Shown: positions 7,774-14,821, counted from the first letter of the stretch. The stretch: 17,279 bases of DNA from Oceanospirillaceae bacterium UBA1126 (GCA_002312935.1 DCAT01000154.1:18636-35914), one strand, 5' to 3'. Numbers and translations: made by a program. Notes: generated from the sequence alone by a model not told the origin.

Positions 7774-8267
7774 GGTGTGGGCTCCAAGGCTGTGGATTGG
7801 GCCAAGCATTCTTCGCATGTGCCCACTATTTCAATGGTGTGTCGTTGTATTTTAAAACCATGCTGATCAGCACTAACCTTAAGGGCTAAGTTAATGTATT
7901 GACTGTCTAGCTCCTGGGCTTGATGACAATCTTGGCAGAGCAGAAAATGCCCTTGATGTGGCGTATCTGGATTACAGCAGCCCACATAAGCGTTAATACT
8001 TTCTAGTTTATGTAACAAGCCTTGACCACTTAAAAACTCAAGGGCACGGTACACTGTAGGTGGCGCCGAATTAAAGCCTTCTTTGGCTAAACTGGCTAAC
8101 AATTCATAGGCCCCGATAGGTTGATGGCTCTGCCATACTAGTTCCAGCACTCTTTGGCGGACAGGCGTAAGTTTCACCCCTCGGTCAGCGCATAGGCTTT
8201 TAGCATGGCCAATAGCGCTAGTAATGCAGCGACTATGGTCGTGGGGAGAAAATGCACTGGTTTGCAT
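7770..8267 (-). CDS. zur: Zinc uptake regulator Zur (Fur family)
   Basis: A 165-residue dimeric metal-dependent repressor that binds operators of zinc-uptake genes when zinc is plentiful. The winged-helix DNA-binding region has LTPVRQRVLEL (33-43) and the recognition helix APPTVYRALEFL (69-80). The dimerisation half has HFLLCQDCHQ with C111 and C114 and a second pair, C151 and C154, forming the structural zinc site. The GHF/H-rich region and CQDC spacing are Zur-like rather than Fur-like, and adjacency to znuCB and znuA supports this. It is the first gene of the zur-znuC-znuB-MATE operon and shares a short control region with znuA, so it probably autoregulates. AAGG precedes the ATG. Confidence 0.95.
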   Translation of the reverse strand: MQTSAFSPHDHSRCITSAIGHAKSLCADRGVKLTPVRQRVLELVWQSHQPIGAYELLASLAKEGFNSAPPTVYRALEFLSGQGLLHKLESINAYVGCCNPDTPHQGHFLLCQDCHQAQELDSQYINLALKVSADQHGFKIQRHTIEIVGTCEECLAQSTALEPTP

Positions 8268-8284
8268 CGGATGGCCTTGGTCAG

Positions 8285-8313
8285 TTGACAGTTGTTATAA
8301 TATAACATAGCAT
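8285..8313 (+). promoter_or_regulatory. znuA promoter with operator in the spacer
   Basis: TTGACA (8285-8290, perfect -35) and TAGCAT (8308-8313, -10 matching four of six) are separated by 17 bp. Fifteen of those spacer bases are the Zur-type palindrome. Transcription would start near 8320, about 35 bases before the znuA ATG. Confidence 0.6.
8293..8307. promoter_or_regulatory. Probable Zur operator
   Basis: TGTTATAATATAACA is a perfect 15-base palindrome with its centre at 8300, matching the core of the known gammaproteobacterial Zur box (GTTATAATATAAC type). It lies between divergent zur and znuA, so one bound dimer could repress both. It also contains a second TATAAT (8296-8301), but no -35 at proper distance was found for that element. 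Confidence 0.85.
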
Positions 8314-8354
8314 TTCCAAAAATTCCTAAAGCTCTATTCTTAAAGGCTACCTCT

Positions 8355-9173
8355 ATGCTCGTGTCTGCTCGCTTTATCTCACAAATGTGGCTGACTTGTG
8401 CATTGTTGAGTGTGAGTGTGAGTGCTATCGCGTCAGCTGCAGTAACAGTATTACCGAGCACCCATGCCCTTTCCCTTGTGGTAAAAGAAGTGACAGGAGA
8501 GACCTATGTGCCGTTACTGCCAGCTAATGTTTCTCCCCATGACTTTAACCTAAAACCTAGTCACATTCGTCGTTTGCAAAAAGCTGAACTTGTGGTTTGG
8601 CTTGGGCCTGAGTTAGAGCCCTATCTAGCTAAGGTAATGTTGCATATACCTAAACATAAACAATTTATTATTAACCAAGGGCGCTCCGCCTTAAAGTATG
8701 GAGAGCACCCCTGGACCAGTCCTGAGTATCTGCTGCAAGGTTTACAACAACTGAGCCAACACCTGAATAAGCCATGGAGTAGTAAAGCCTGGGTGCAACA
8801 GATGAATAATCTCCATGAAGAGCTCTTTTTTCATCGCCGCGCATTGCAAGAAAAAAACCAAGGCTATGTGGTTTATCATGATGGTATAGGAGGTTTTGAG
8901 GCGTATTTTGGGCTTACCCATCTAGCTAGTTTTACCAACGCTGATGACCAACCACCAGGAGCCAAGCAATTGGCTATGATTGAGCAGCTTGCTAACGAGC
9001 AAAAAGTAGCCTGTATCCTTATAGACCATGAAGTGAGGCCTAAACTGGTGAATGCTGTACTAAAGCCAGGTATAAAGCGAGTCGCTATTGATATTTTAGC
9101 TGCCAACAGCACCTCAATCATAGGCTATATCACTCAACTTCAGCAGGCCTTACTAAGCTGCGGCAAAGTGTGA
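8355..9173 (+). CDS. znuA: Periplasmic zinc-binding protein ZnuA
   Basis: A 272-residue solute-binding protein of the cluster 9 (A-1) metal family that captures zinc in the periplasm for ZnuBC. Residues 1-28 form a signal peptide (hydrophobic core ending IASA before AVTVL). Ligand histidines by alignment pattern are H62 (SPHDFNLKPS), H118 (EHPWTSPE) and H175 (VYHDGIGGFEAYFGL). C220 and C269 fit the conserved disulfide of ZnuA. The protein is shorter than E. coli ZnuA (310) because the charged, His-rich loop between the first two ligands is absent. AAGG sits 8 bases before the ATG. It is transcribed away from zur under the shared operator and ends 24 bp before convergent thrB. Confidence 0.95.
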   Translation: MLVSARFISQMWLTCALLSVSVSAIASAAVTVLPSTHALSLVVKEVTGETYVPLLPANVSPHDFNLKPSHIRRLQKAELVVWLGPELEPYLAKVMLHIPKHKQFIINQGRSALKYGEHPWTSPEYLLQGLQQLSQHLNKPWSSKAWVQQMNNLHEELFFHRRALQEKNQGYVVYHDGIGGFEAYFGLTHLASFTNADDQPPGAKQLAMIEQLANEQKVACILIDHEVRPKLVNAVLKPGIKRVAIDILAANSTSIIGYITQLQQALLSCGKV

Positions 9174-9197
9174 GGATAATGCCTTTATCCAGAGGCG

Positions 9198-10175
9198 CTA
9201 GGGCAGCTGATGAAACTGTTGCATGCGATGGCTCAAAATATCTTTAAATACATCTGGGTCTTTAAGTACGGTAACGCCTTCCTCGCGCTGATGGGCGTCT
9301 AAGCTGTGGAAGGTTTCTAAGCGAGATAACCAAAAGCGCATGGCTGCAGCAACTAGCATGGCGTTCCAATACTGGTGTTCTGCACGGTTAAATGCACGTA
9401 CGTTTGCATAGGCCTGTAAAAAGGCGTCATATAGGTTTGAGTCAATGCTGCCATCTGGAGCGATGCACCAGTCATTCACTGTAATAGCCACATCAAATAA
9501 TAGGTAGTCGTTACTGGCGTTGTAAAGGTCGATAGTGGCGCTAAGTTGGCCATGGTTAAACAGTGCGTTGTCATGAAATAAATCACCATGCACCACGCCC
9601 ATTGGTAAGTCTGGCTGCTGGGTTTGCATAGCATCATACTGGCCGATAGCCATCATCAGCATCGTTGCGTCTGCACCATCTATGCATTGAGCCGCTCGCG
9701 GACCTAATTCGTTCCACCAGTTTTGCCCACGATGGCTATGGCGCAACGTGGTAAACCCTTGGCCAACCACATGTAAACGAGCTAGCTCACGTCCCATGAT
9801 GGCGCATTCATTTGCGCCAATCTCTGAGCGCGCTAGATGGTCGCCTGCAAAACGTGGAAACAATAGCGCTGGCTTATCAGCTAATAAGCTCAAGGCTCTG
9901 CCATTTTTATCCCTCACTGGGGCAGGTACGGTTACATTGTTGATCACCAAGTGGTCTGTTAGATCAACAAAATAGGGCATTTCGTCGTAACCCAGATCTT
10001 CAAATAGGGTGAGCACAAAATCCTGTTGTGGCTGACCTTTTATTTGTGTGGTCACAAAATAATTAGTATTTTCAATACCGCCGTTAATGCCTTCAAAGCC
10101 CAACAAGTCACCTAAGTTAAATGGTGCGATGTAAGTGCTAATTTGGGCATTGGTAAGGTGGGTATATACGGCCAT
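9198..10175 (-). CDS. thrB: Homoserine kinase (ThrB, APH-like type)
   Basis: A 325-residue cytosolic kinase of the aminoglycoside-phosphotransferase fold that phosphorylates homoserine in threonine synthesis. The N terminus MAVYTHLT...L..F has the ThrB pattern, with GGIENTNYFV (nucleotide loop, 32-41), FVLTLFE (ATP lysine position replaced by the family's T/L pattern), the catalytic loop VVHGDLFHDN (H196, D198, N203) and the metal-binding D216 in TIDLYNASND, followed by FDVAITVNDWC. This is the pseudomonad-type enzyme, unrelated to the GHMP-type ThrB of E. coli, and thrB lies next to polA in Pseudomonas too. It diverges from polA and converges with znuA. Two unusual residues in the metal block (L and N where F and Y/F are common) are conservative. 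Confidence 0.93.
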   Translation of the reverse strand: MAVYTHLTNAQISTYIAPFNLGDLLGFEGINGGIENTNYFVTTQIKGQPQQDFVLTLFEDLGYDEMPYFVDLTDHLVINNVTVPAPVRDKNGRALSLLADKPALLFPRFAGDHLARSEIGANECAIMGRELARLHVVGQGFTTLRHSHRGQNWWNELGPRAAQCIDGADATMLMMAIGQYDAMQTQQPDLPMGVVHGDLFHDNALFNHGQLSATIDLYNASNDYLLFDVAITVNDWCIAPDGSIDSNLYDAFLQAYANVRAFNRAEHQYWNAMLVAAAMRFWLSRLETFHSLDAHQREEGVTVLKDPDVFKDILSHRMQQFHQLP

Positions 10176-10223
10176 AGGATTACTACTTTTTAAAACTAAT
10201 TGTGGTCATTAATTCGGTTGCAA

Positions 10224-10252
10224 ATAGTACGCTTAGAGCAGCTTGAATTCAA
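10224..10252 (-). promoter_or_regulatory. Probable thrB promoter
   Basis: On the minus strand TTGAAT (10252-10247) and TACTAT (10229-10224) are 17 bp apart, giving a leader of about 40 bases before the thrB ATG. The -35 is one arm of a 12-base palindrome at 10242-10253. Confidence 0.5.
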
Positions 10253-10271
10253 GTTTAGGACGCTCCATTAT
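10243..10271 (+). promoter_or_regulatory. Possible polA promoter
   Basis: TTGAAT (10243-10248) and CATTAT (10266-10271) are separated by 17 bp and lie about 50 bases before the polA ATG. The -35 is the other arm of the CTTGAATTCAAG palindrome that supplies the thrB -35. The -10 matches four of six. Confidence 0.4.
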
Positions 10272-10321
10272 GGTATTCTTTAACCTATGCCTGCCCATAA
10301 AGTTTCGTTTGAGAAGACATC

Positions 10322-13108
10322 ATGACTGCAAAAGTATCCACTCCCGTTATATTGGTAGACGGTTCCTCTTATTTGTTTAGGGCATACCATGCGATGCCGC
10401 CACTTAATAATAGTAAGGGAATGCCTACAGGCGCTATTAAAGGGGTAGTCAATATGATGCGCAGCCTGGCAAAGGATTACGCTGAAGCTAATATTGTTGT
10501 GGTGTTTGATGCCAAGGGGCCAACTTTTCGTAATGAAATGTATGCAGAATACAAAGCCCACAGACCGCCCATGCCTGACGACATGCGCCCTCAAATAGAG
10601 CCCATACACCAAATTATCAAAGCGATGGGGCTACCATTATTGATGATATCAGGTGTAGAGGCGGATGATGTGATTGGCACTTTGGCAGCGCAAGCCACGG
10701 CTCAAGGCATTGATACACTCATATCCACAGGTGACAAGGACATGGCTCAGCTTGTGAGCCCTCATGTAGGATTAGTGAACACCATGACTAACACCTACCT
10801 TAATGAAGACGGGGTGTTGGGTAAGTTTGGCGTAAGGCCTAATCAAATTATTGATTACCTAGCCATTGTTGGCGACACAGCTGACAATATCCCGGGCGTT
10901 CCCGGCGCTGGTCCAAAGACTGCAGTAAAGTGGCTAACGCAATACGATACCTTAGAAAAACTTATGGAAAATGCTCATGAGATTGGAGGAAAAATTGGTG
11001 AAAAACTACGTAACGCGCTAGAGTTCTTGCCTCTTTCTCAGGCCCTAACCACTATTAAACTAGACGTAGAACTTGAGCAAAAGCTAGAGCAAATGGTTTC
11101 TAAACCAGCAGATCAGGCGGCACTATTGGCCTTGTACCAAGATCTAGAGTTTAGATCATGGGCTAATGCATTGCTTCAAGATGGCGTAACAGCCAGTAGC
11201 CAGCCTAAGGCAGCAACTACAAATTTAGGTGCTACCAATGCTGGCATTTCAGGTGTTGAAGAAACGAAGGTTGAAGCGCCTGTTCCTGCAGTTGTTGCAA
11301 CTAAACACTACAGCACCATCGCTACGTTGGGTGAACTTGAGCCTTGGTTAAAAGCCTGCAGAGATGCCCCTGTATTTGCCTTTGATACGGAAACCACCAG
11401 CCTTAATTACATGGACGCTCAATTGGTGGGCATTTCACTGTGTATCGAGGCGGGTATCGCTGTTTATGTGCCTTGTGGTCACGACTATGTGGGTGCGCCA
11501 GAACAAATTAGCCGGCCAGACCTTATTGCCGCAATAAAGCCTTTGCTAGAAGATTCTAAGCAAGTGATTTGCGGGCAAAACTTAAAATATGATATTAATG
11601 TTTTAGCTAATTATGGTATTACATGGCAGGCACAGATCATTGATAGCATGGTGCAATCCTACGTGCTCAATTCTACTGCCAGTCGTCATAATATGGATGC
11701 ACTGGCGCAACACTACCTTTTTTACCAAACCGTTAAATATGTAGATATTGCCGGTAAAGGAGTTAAGCAGCTCACGTTTAACCAAATAGATATAGAGCAA
11801 GCTGGCCCTTATGCTGCTGAAGATGCAGACATTACCCTAAGGCTGGCGCAGTATTTTTCTGAATGCTTGGCCTTAGAACCAGCATTGGCCGCAGTTTATG
11901 ACACTATAGAGCGCCCACTGGTAACTGTACTATCACGAATGGAGCGCATAGGTGCTTTGGTTGATGCTAAGGTACTAGGCGAGCAAAGCCAAGTTATTGG
12001 TAAGCGACTAATTGAGCTGGAACGGGAGGCATATGAGCTTGCTGGTGAAGTGTTTAATTTGTCATCAACACAGCAGCTAGGTGCAATCTTGTATGAAAAA
12101 CTGGGTATTCCAGTGACTAAAAAAACGCCTAAAGGAAAGCCATCAACAGCGGAGGCAGTATTGCAGGAGTTGGCTCAAGACTACGAGTTGCCAAAATTGT
12201 TATTGGAATACCGCAGCCTTAGTAAACTAAAATCAACCTATACCGATAAGTTACCCCTAGAAATAAACCCTGCCACTGGGCGTATCCATACCTCCTACCA
12301 CCAGGCAGTGGCGGCCACAGGGCGCTTATCTTCTAGTGATCCAAACCTGCAAAATATTCCCATCCGTAGCAGTGAAGGGCGTCAAATTAGACAGGCGTTC
12401 GTGGTGCCTAAGGGGCAAGTTATGGTGGCGGCAGATTATTCACAAATTGAATTGCGCATTATGGCCCACCTTTCTCAAGATGAAGGCTTATTAAATGCCT
12501 TTGCTGCTGGGCAGGATGTACATAAGGCTACTGCAGCAGAAGTATTTGGAGTGACTGTTGATCAAGTCAGCAGTGATCAAAGACGCAGTGCGAAAGCCAT
12601 TAACTTTGGTTTAATTTATGGTATGTCTGCCTTTGGCTTAGCTAAGCAGCTGGGCATTAGCCGTGCCCAAAGCCAAGATTACATTGGTCGTTATTTCACT
12701 CGCTATCCTGGGGTGCAAGAATACATGGACGAAACCAAAGCCAAAGCGGCCAGGCAAGGTTATGTAGAAACCCTTTACGGTCGGAGGCTATACTTGCCAG
12801 ATATTAATGCAAGTAATGGCATTGCTCGTCAAGCTTCAGAGAGAACAGCGATTAATGCGCCAATGCAAGGTACTGCAGCAGATATTATCAAGCGCGCAAT
12901 GATCAAGGTAGATGAATGGTTAGCGTCTAGTGGCCTAAATGCACGTATGACAATGCAAGTGCATGACGAATTAATTTTTGAAGTGGACGCAGCCCAGGTA
13001 GACGCCCTAGTAGCAGGAGTTAAGTCAGCAATGGAAGGTGCTGCAGACCTTTTAGTACCACTCATCGTTGATGTGGGAGTAGGTGATAATTGGGATCAGG
13101 CGCATTAA
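10322..13108 (+). CDS. polA: DNA polymerase I
   Basis: A 928-residue enzyme, the same length as E. coli Pol I and apparently collinear with it. It fills gaps and removes RNA primers during replication and repair. The N-terminal 5'-3' exonuclease (about 1-290) has VDGSSYLFRAYHA, FDAKGPTFRNEMY, EADDVIGTLA and GDTADNIPGVPGAGPKTA. The proofreading exonuclease is intact: FAFDTETTSL with D355 and E357. Polymerase motif A is AADYSQIELR with D705, motif B is RRSAKAINFGLIYG, and motif C is QVHDELIFE with D882, all at the E. coli positions. A low-complexity linker (about 290-325) separates the first two domains. GAGAAG lies upstream of the ATG. It diverges from thrB and is followed by the small-RNA locus, then engB in opposite orientation, as in many gammaproteobacteria. 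Confidence 0.99.
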   Translation: MTAKVSTPVILVDGSSYLFRAYHAMPPLNNSKGMPTGAIKGVVNMMRSLAKDYAEANIVVVFDAKGPTFRNEMYAEYKAHRPPMPDDMRPQIEPIHQIIKAMGLPLLMISGVEADDVIGTLAAQATAQGIDTLISTGDKDMAQLVSPHVGLVNTMTNTYLNEDGVLGKFGVRPNQIIDYLAIVGDTADNIPGVPGAGPKTAVKWLTQYDTLEKLMENAHEIGGKIGEKLRNALEFLPLSQALTTIKLDVELEQKLEQMVSKPADQAALLALYQDLEFRSWANALLQDGVTASSQPKAATTNLGATNAGISGVEETKVEAPVPAVVATKHYSTIATLGELEPWLKACRDAPVFAFDTETTSLNYMDAQLVGISLCIEAGIAVYVPCGHDYVGAPEQISRPDLIAAIKPLLEDSKQVICGQNLKYDINVLANYGITWQAQIIDSMVQSYVLNSTASRHNMDALAQHYLFYQTVKYVDIAGKGVKQLTFNQIDIEQAGPYAAEDADITLRLAQYFSECLALEPALAAVYDTIERPLVTVLSRMERIGALVDAKVLGEQSQVIGKRLIELEREAYELAGEVFNLSSTQQLGAILYEKLGIPVTKKTPKGKPSTAEAVLQELAQDYELPKLLLEYRSLSKLKSTYTDKLPLEINPATGRIHTSYHQAVAATGRLSSSDPNLQNIPIRSSEGRQIRQAFVVPKGQVMVAADYSQIELRIMAHLSQDEGLLNAFAAGQDVHKATAAEVFGVTVDQVSSDQRRSAKAINFGLIYGMSAFGLAKQLGISRAQSQDYIGRYFTRYPGVQEYMDETKAKAARQGYVETLYGRRLYLPDINASNGIARQASERTAINAPMQGTAADIIKRAMIKVDEWLASSGLNARMTMQVHDELIFEVDAAQVDALVAGVKSAMEGAADLLVPLIVDVGVGDNWDQAH

Positions 13109-13140
13109 TTGCCTAATTTGTTTAAAAAATAAAATGAATT

Positions 13141-13168
13141 GGAACTAAATGCCCTCACAGGCGTCTGA
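13141..13168 (+). promoter_or_regulatory. SigmaE/AlgU-type promoter of the polA-engB sRNA
   Basis: GGAACT (13141-13146) is followed by a 17-base spacer (16 if the next A is counted as part of the -35) and TCTGA (13164-13168). This fits the RpoE/AlgU consensus GAACTT-N16/17-TCTGA except for the last base of the -35. No sigma70 or CRP-type element is obvious here. Confidence 0.6.
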
Positions 13169-13172
13169 GTAT

Positions 13173-13252
13173 GTAACTAGCCAAGCGTCATCAACAGTTT
13201 ACAAAGACGCCTACCCTGAAAATCGTTCCCCTCGGTCTTCAGGGTTTTTTTT
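13173..13252 (+). ncRNA. Probable small RNA in the Spot 42/ErsA position
   Basis: The polA-engB gap holds a sigmaE-type promoter at 13141-13168 and an intrinsic terminator ending at 13252, which together delimit a transcript of roughly 75-80 bases. The RNA has a small hairpin (GCGTC 13185-13189 with GACGC 13206-13210) and the terminator stem, whose 17-base loop contains a C-rich single-stranded stretch TTCCCCTC at 13226-13233, a plausible seed for pairing with Shine-Dalgarno regions. The same position encodes Spot 42 in enterobacteria and the AlgU-dependent ErsA in Pseudomonas. The position and promoter class are seen; homology to ErsA is inferred, and the predicted length is shorter than ErsA as I recall it (about 130 bases). 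No open reading frame of note. Confidence 0.6.
13213..13252 (+). terminator. Intrinsic terminator after polA/sRNA
   Basis: ACCCTGAA (13213-13220) pairs with TTCAGGGT (13238-13245), eight base pairs, with a 17-base loop and eight T from 13245 to 13252. The T-tract is on the plus strand only, so it ends the sRNA (and polA read-through), not engB. Confidence 0.88.
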
Positions 13253-13313
13253 GTGCAGGATTTATCCTAGTCCAAGTTTGCCAAACAACAACGCATTGCC
13301 CAGCGCCTAATTT

Positions 13314-14000
13314 TTATGCATTAGGCTCGTTTACATGGCTTGCCATGGCCGTTTCATCCTGGGCTTGGGCCATAGGGCCAGCATTAATAATGGGCTTCAT
13401 CCAGAGTACTAGCTGGCGTTCTAGATCAGCAATACCATCCCCTTTGGAAGCAGAAAAACTTTGCATGCTGATCAAACCCTCTGGGTGCTCAGGTAAGCCC
13501 TTCTTAACCTCTGTCTTAGCGTTCATGACGCCATTTTTTTTGAGCTTGTCTGCCTTAGTGAGCAACAAATGCAGCGGCAGTTCGGAGGCAATACACCAAT
13601 CAATGATCATACGATCAAATTCTTTTAAAGGATGACGTATATCCATCACTAATACCAAGCCTGATAGGCTTTCGCGCACTTCCAAGTATTGGTTAAGGTG
13701 TTTGCGCCATCTTAGTTGCATCGCCACTGGAACCTTAGCGTAACCGTAACCAGGTAGGTCCACCAATCGGCATTGGTCGATGTTAAGATTAAAAAAGTTT
13801 AGCAGCTGGGTGCGGCCAGGCGTTTTACTCGTTCTGGCTAAGGCCGGGTTGCGAGTGAGAGCGTTAATAGCACTAGACTTGCCCGCATTAGAACGGCCAG
13901 CAAAGGCAACTTCAGAGCCAATATCTTGGGGGCACTCACTGACTTTACTTGCGCTAGTGGTAAATTCGGCAGAGCGAAAATTTAAGTGTTGGATCGTCAT
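13314..14000 (-). CDS. engB: Ribosome-biogenesis GTPase EngB (YihA/YsxC)
   Basis: About 228 residues; an essential-type GTPase for assembly of the large ribosomal subunit (E. coli YihA 210). GTPase motifs are G1 GRSNAGKSS (35-43), G2 TPGRT (60-64), G3 DLPG (81-84), G4 TKAD (148-151) and a G5-like SFSASKGDG near 181-189. The extra length is a short acidic or polar C-terminal tail. The ATG at 14000 gives the MTIQHLNFRSAEF start expected of the family. In-frame ATGs at 14012 and 14030 would lengthen it by 4 or 10 residues, but none has a good ribosome binding site, and a TAAAAT that could be its -10 (14034-14029) overlaps the 14030 codon, which favours 14000. A seven-base-pair hairpin straddles the stop (13305-13326) without a T-tract. 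Confidence 0.95.
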   Translation of the reverse strand: MTIQHLNFRSAEFTTSASKVSECPQDIGSEVAFAGRSNAGKSSAINALTRNPALARTSKTPGRTQLLNFFNLNIDQCRLVDLPGYGYAKVPVAMQLRWRKHLNQYLEVRESLSGLVLVMDIRHPLKEFDRMIIDWCIASELPLHLLLTKADKLKKNGVMNAKTEVKKGLPEHPEGLISMQSFSASKGDGIADLERQLVLWMKPIINAGPMAQAQDETAMASHVNEPNA

Positions 14001-14099
14001 AATGTGTATCATCGATAGATTAGATGTCATTTTACATTATTTTTACGAAAATAAACGCTGATAAAAAGGCAATCTGCGCCTCACAACGGTGTTGTGTTA

Positions 14100-14128
14100 T
14101 TGAAGTCGGGCCAACTGCGCCCTATAAT
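14100..14128 (+). promoter_or_regulatory. Cytochrome c4 promoter
   Basis: TTGAAG (14100-14105) and a perfect TATAAT (14123-14128) with a 17 bp spacer lie 45 bases before the cytochrome ATG. A perfect inverted repeat, CACAAC and GTTGTG at 14082-14096, ends four bases before the -35. Confidence 0.7.
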
Positions 14129-14172
14129 GGAAGCAATGACTAGTTATATCTTATAAAGTTACAGGAAAACCG

Positions 14173-14778
14173 ATGAAAAAAGTAATTGTATGTTTGATGA
14201 TCGGCCTTGGTTGGATGGGCTTTGCTCATGCAGCTGGAGACGCAGAATCTGGACAAGGCAAGGTTGCGGTATGCAGTGGTTGTCATGGTGCTGATGGTAA
14301 TAGCATGATTCCTATGTTTCCCAAGCTTGCAGGGCAAGGTGAACTGTATCTTGTTAATCAGCTAAAAGCCATCCGTGACGGCGCTCGCAATGTGCCACAA
14401 ATGACAGGCATATTGACAGGTCGTACTGACCAGGACTTGGCAGATATGGGGGCCTTTTATGCCAGTCAAAAAGGCACAGTGGGCGCAACAGACCCAGCGC
14501 TGTTTGAGCTAGGCCAACAAATATACCGTGCAGGCATTGCTCCTAAGGGTGTTGCTGCATGTGCAGCTTGCCATTCGCCAACAGGTGGTGGAAATGCACA
14601 AGCAGGCTTCCCTGCTTTGGGTGGGCAGCACGCAAATTATATCGTCAGTCAGCTCAAGGCATACCGCACAGAAACACGCAACAATGGTCAGGCGATCATG
14701 ATGCAGCAAGTTGCAGCGTTGATGAGTGATAAAGAAATTGAAGCAGTGGCAAGCTATATCCAAGGCTTATCGGAATAA
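14173..14778 (+). CDS. Diheme cytochrome c4
   Basis: A 201-residue periplasmic electron carrier built of two class I cytochrome c domains. A signal peptide occupies residues 1-20 (core VCLMIGLGWMGFAHA, cleaved before AGDAESG). Heme sites are C34-S-G-C37-H38 and C130-A-A-C133-H134. Axial methionines are probably M77 (NVPQM) and one of M176/M177. FPKLAGQ and FPALGGQ repeat in the two halves, showing the internal duplication. The family feeds electrons to cbb3-type oxidases and other terminal acceptors. AGGA lies 6 bases before the ATG. It is divergent from engB and followed by its own terminator and dsbA, as in Pseudomonas. Confidence 0.95.
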   Translation: MKKVIVCLMIGLGWMGFAHAAGDAESGQGKVAVCSGCHGADGNSMIPMFPKLAGQGELYLVNQLKAIRDGARNVPQMTGILTGRTDQDLADMGAFYASQKGTVGATDPALFELGQQIYRAGIAPKGVAACAACHSPTGGGNAQAGFPALGGQHANYIVSQLKAYRTETRNNGQAIMMQQVAALMSDKEIEAVASYIQGLSE

Positions 14779-14794
14779 TTGAGTAAGGTAAACG

Positions 14795-14821
14795 AAAAAG
14801 GTGGCTAAGGCCGCCTTTTTT
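14795..14821 (+). terminator. Intrinsic terminator of the cytochrome c4 gene
   Basis: AAAAAGGTGGC (14795-14805) pairs with GCCGCCTTTTT (14810-14820), one T-G wobble, four-base loop TAAG, and a six-T tract ending at 14821. It begins 17 bases after the cytochrome stop. Confidence 0.9.

Noticed and set aside
8296..8301. TATAAT inside the Zur palindrome as the znuA -10
   Set aside because: No -35 lies at 16-18 bp; the TTGACA at 8285 is only 5 bp away and fits TAGCAT at 17 bp instead.
8174..8461. Minus-strand open frame crossing the zur-znuA control region
   Set aside because: It overlaps both zur and znuA and would run through the operator and promoter; its composition looks like an antisense shadow of the znuA signal peptide.
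13305..13326. Hairpin at the engB stop as a terminator
   Set aside because: Stem GCCTAAT/ATTAGGC is AT-rich, includes the stop codon and is not followed by T residues on the minus strand.
13345..13635. Plus-strand open frame inside engB
   Set aside because: It is antisense to the conserved GTPase domain and has no recognisable motif.
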